Both the position numbers and the translations under genes were made by a program. From positions 1-8,612 of the forward strand of contig SLKF01000286.1 in NCBI GenBank assembly GCA_007134725.1: a stretch of 8,612 nucleotides of DNA, written 5' to 3'. This DNA comes from Clostridiales bacterium. GTDB lineage: Bacteria; Bacillota; Clostridia; Peptostreptococcales; T1SED10-28. Positions 7,295-8,612 of this stretch are shown piece after piece (position 1 is the stretch's first letter; the number at the start of each line of letters is the position of its first letter). Below the pieces are notes generated by a model. It did no database searches. It had not been told where the DNA came from and saw only the letters and a list, made by a program, of their open reading frames with translations.

Positions 7295-7778
7295 AAAGAC
7301 TGCTTTGAATTAAAATTTGAATCATTTCTCTTAGGGTTGCATCTCTGGGGATTTCAAATGTTCCCGGTCTTAAACGGTGGGAAACATTAAGATTTTCGGT
7401 TGTTTCAACAAATTCAGCAGAGCTATTAACCAATGCATTTTTGTGCAGTTCATCTCCGACTTGAGCGGCGGTAGCTCCCTGAGGTATTTGTATCGTAACG
7501 GTTTCGCTTTCATTGAGGGAATCGGATTCCTTTTCTTCAGCCGACTCCTCTTCACCCGAATCACTGACTGTAGTGTTTTCTGCTAGGTCATCTTGGTCTT
7601 CTTCTACTAGGGACTGATTGTCTGAATCATCTCTGTTGTTGGAAGAACTGATAAAACTGGATAGATCCTGGTCAAAAACAGTAAAGTTTGTCCCGATTAC
7701 AAATACAATCCCCAATATTACAAGCAAAGACAATAAAAGATCTGTGTAATCGTATATAAAATCTTTCAATTTGTTCAT
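7293..7778 (-). CDS. Membrane-anchored MltG/YceG-like protein without the catalytic domain
   Basis: A 161-residue protein. Residues 1-12 are cytoplasmic, about 13-35 form one transmembrane helix (DLLLSLLVILGIVFVIGTNF), 36-91 are a Ser/Asp/Glu-rich linker, and 92-158 resemble the LysM-like N-terminal domain of endolytic transglycosylase MltG: TVTIQIPQGATAAQVGDEL, then LVNSSAEFVETTENLNV, then RLRPGTFEIPRDATLREMIQIL. MltG cuts nascent peptidoglycan strands, but its catalytic domain is absent here and the stop is followed at once by a terminator. It is therefore probably a complete short protein rather than a truncation, perhaps binding glycan or the wall synthesis machinery outside the membrane. 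Start: AGTAGGAT lies about 7 bases before the ATG. It is divergent from the signal peptidase gene. Confidence 0.75.
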   Translation of the reverse strand: MNKLKDFIYDYTDLLLSLLVILGIVFVIGTNFTVFDQDLSSFISSSNNRDDSDNQSLVEEDQDDLAENTTVSDSGEEESAEEKESDSLNESETVTIQIPQGATAAQVGDELHKNALVNSSAEFVETTENLNVSHRLRPGTFEIPRDATLREMIQILIQSSL

Positions 7779-7818
7779 AATTTGATCCTACTTTCTCTCA
7801 TTGGCTTAGACTTCTACT

Positions 7819-7848
7819 GTGTTTTTAAACACTATAAATAATATACCA
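7819..7848 (-). promoter_or_regulatory. Possible promoter and 14-bp palindrome upstream of the MltG-like gene
   Basis: On the minus strand TGGTATATT (7848-7840) is an extended -10, and TATAGT (7836-7831) is an alternative. GTGTTT (7819-7824) and AAACAC (7827-7832) form a palindrome with a 2-base centre, abutting these boxes, in operator position. Confidence 0.35.
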
Positions 7849-7917
7849 TATTTTCAGAAGAATTTACATACTTCCTTGAATAAAAAGGATTTGAACCTCC
7901 GGTTGATGGGGTTTATA

Positions 7918-7946
7918 TTGATTTGATAAATAAGTAGTGATAAAAT
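7918..7946 (+). promoter_or_regulatory. Promoter of signal peptidase gene
   Basis: TTGATT (7918-7923), a 17-base spacer and TAAAAT (7941-7946), with four and five of six consensus matches. It lies about 35 bases before the lepB start. Confidence 0.6.
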
Positions 7947-7962
7947 AACAGAGTAGTGATAA
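7933..7962 (+). repeat. Two 11-bp direct repeats across the lepB promoter
   Basis: AGTAGTGATAA occurs at 7933-7943 and again at 7952-7962, 19 bases start to start. The first copy runs into the -10 box and the second lies at about the transcription start. They could be regulator sites or a small duplication. Confidence 0.5.
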
Positions 7963-7981
7963 GCAGAATGGAGGACCTAAT

Positions 7982-8503
7982 ATGAAAAAAGAAATATTTG
8001 AGTGGGTAAAAACCATTATCATCTCGTTGATCATTGCTTTAGTGATTACCACTTTTATGAAACCTACTATTGTTAAGCACTATTCTATGCAACCCACTTT
8101 GGATGAAAATGACTTTTTAATCATCAATCGGCTGCTGTACACAAGAGGTACTCCGGAACGAGGGGACATCATCGTGTTTGAGTCAAATCAAATGGATAAT
8201 AATGGAGATCAGAAGTTATTAATTAAAAGAATCATCGGATTACCGGAAGAAGAAATTGAAATCCGGGGAGGACAGGTATACATTAATGAGGAGCTTTTAG
8301 TAGAGCCCTATTTAGAAGATGGCTATACCCATGGAAATATTCATCAATTTATTGATGAAAATACCCTTTTTGTTATGGGAGATAATCGAAACAACAGCTT
8401 AGACAGTCGTAACGAGGATTTAGGTCTGGTAAAAATCGAAGATATTGTGGGTAAAGCTTTTGTACGACTCTACCCCTTTAGTGAAATCGGCATCATCGAA
8501 TAG
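7982..8503 (+). CDS. lepB: Signal peptidase I
   Basis: A 173-residue type I signal peptidase, which removes signal peptides from secreted preproteins at the outer face of the membrane. One N-terminal membrane helix (about 10-26) precedes YSMQPTL with nucleophile Ser36. Other family boxes are PERGDIIVFE (58-67), LIKRIIGLP with general-base Lys82, and VMGDNRNNSLDSR (131-143). The length and single helix fit the short Gram-positive SipS type. The box after GLP reads EEE where most members have GE, a minor change. Start: GGAGG (7970-7974) is 7 bases before the ATG. The next gene starts 25 bases after the stop with no terminator between, so the two are probably co-transcribed. Confidence 0.95.
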   Translation: MKKEIFEWVKTIIISLIIALVITTFMKPTIVKHYSMQPTLDENDFLIINRLLYTRGTPERGDIIVFESNQMDNNGDQKLLIKRIIGLPEEEIEIRGGQVYINEELLVEPYLEDGYTHGNIHQFIDENTLFVMGDNRNNSLDSRNEDLGLVKIEDIVGKAFVRLYPFSEIGIIE

Positions 8504-8528
8504 CAAAAAAAAGGAGGCTATATGCTTC

Positions 8529-8612
8529 ATGGAAGAAAAAGAAATGATTACCCTAACCCTCCCCGGGGATATAAAAAAACACTATCCTAAGGGAAGTACT
8601 TTTCAAGAAGTA
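8529..8612 (+). CDS. N-terminus of a TGS-domain protein (threonyl-tRNA synthetase or TGS-type nucleoside kinase), cut by window edge
   Basis: Only 28 codons are visible. MITLTLPGDIKKHYPKGSTF resembles the start of a TGS domain ('ITLPDGxxKEYPKGTT'), found at the N-terminus of threonyl-tRNA synthetase and of some clostridial uridine-kinase-like proteins. The two cannot be separated on this fragment. AAGGAGG (8511-8517) is 11 bases before the ATG at 8529, rather long. The nearer ATG at 8522 opens a different frame that stops after 23 codons, so it is rejected. Probably in an operon with lepB. Confidence 0.65.
   Translation, partial: MEEKEMITLTLPGDIKKHYPKGSTFQEV

Noticed and set aside
7377..7586. 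Open frames on both strands within the MltG-like gene
   Set aside because: They are shadows of the coding frame, which alone shows a membrane helix and a conserved domain.
8522..8593. Short ORF from the ATG at 8522
   Set aside because: It stops after 23 codons, while the overlapping frame from 8529 encodes a recognisable TGS-domain start.

Overview
The window looks like chromosomal DNA of a low-GC Gram-positive anaerobe, most likely a member of the Clostridia. The base composition is AT-rich, ribosome binding sites are strong AAGGAGG types, promoters are sigma-A-like, and the gene content includes RlmCD-type rRNA methylase, a short signal peptidase I, a sortase signal, a DUF2087 regulator and a non-catalytic MltG-like protein. 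The species cannot be named from this sequence.

Layout. Positions 1-933 hold the 3' part of a 23S rRNA (uracil-5-)-methyltransferase gene. A roughly 400-base gap without an intact gene follows, with at most a decayed transposase-like scrap. A PHP-domain phosphoesterase gene (1342-2004) ends inside its own terminator hairpin. Convergent to it is a two-gene operon on the minus strand (4101 down to 2045): a PP-loop ATPase with exactly three cysteines, and an alkaline-phosphatase-superfamily protein related to archaeal-type phosphoglycerate mutase. The two are coupled by an ATGA overlap. Between this operon's promoter and the next plus-strand gene lies an orphan cell-wall sorting signal (4254-4460), apparently the 3' end of a lost surface-protein gene that kept its terminator.

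The plus strand then carries a zinc-finger/HTH/DUF2087 regulator (4581-5345), the tRNA 2-thiouridylase gene mnmA (5451-6551) with its own promoter, and a FlK-like hotdog thioesterase (6821-7243). A minus-strand gene for a membrane-anchored MltG-like protein lacking the catalytic domain (7778-7293) is divergent from signal peptidase I (7982-8503). A TGS-domain gene begins at 8529 and runs off the edge.

How the genes relate. Most are independent housekeeping or envelope genes with their own signals. The best candidate for undescribed biology is the minus-strand pair. Its PP-loop protein has an altered SGRDS loop and a CxxC plus distant Cys pattern like that of [4Fe-4S] thiolation enzymes such as TtcA. 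Its partner is an ApgM-like protein with Thr at the nucleophile position. The function of the pair is unknown to me; a link to sulfur transfer on a phosphorylated or nucleotide substrate is inference only.
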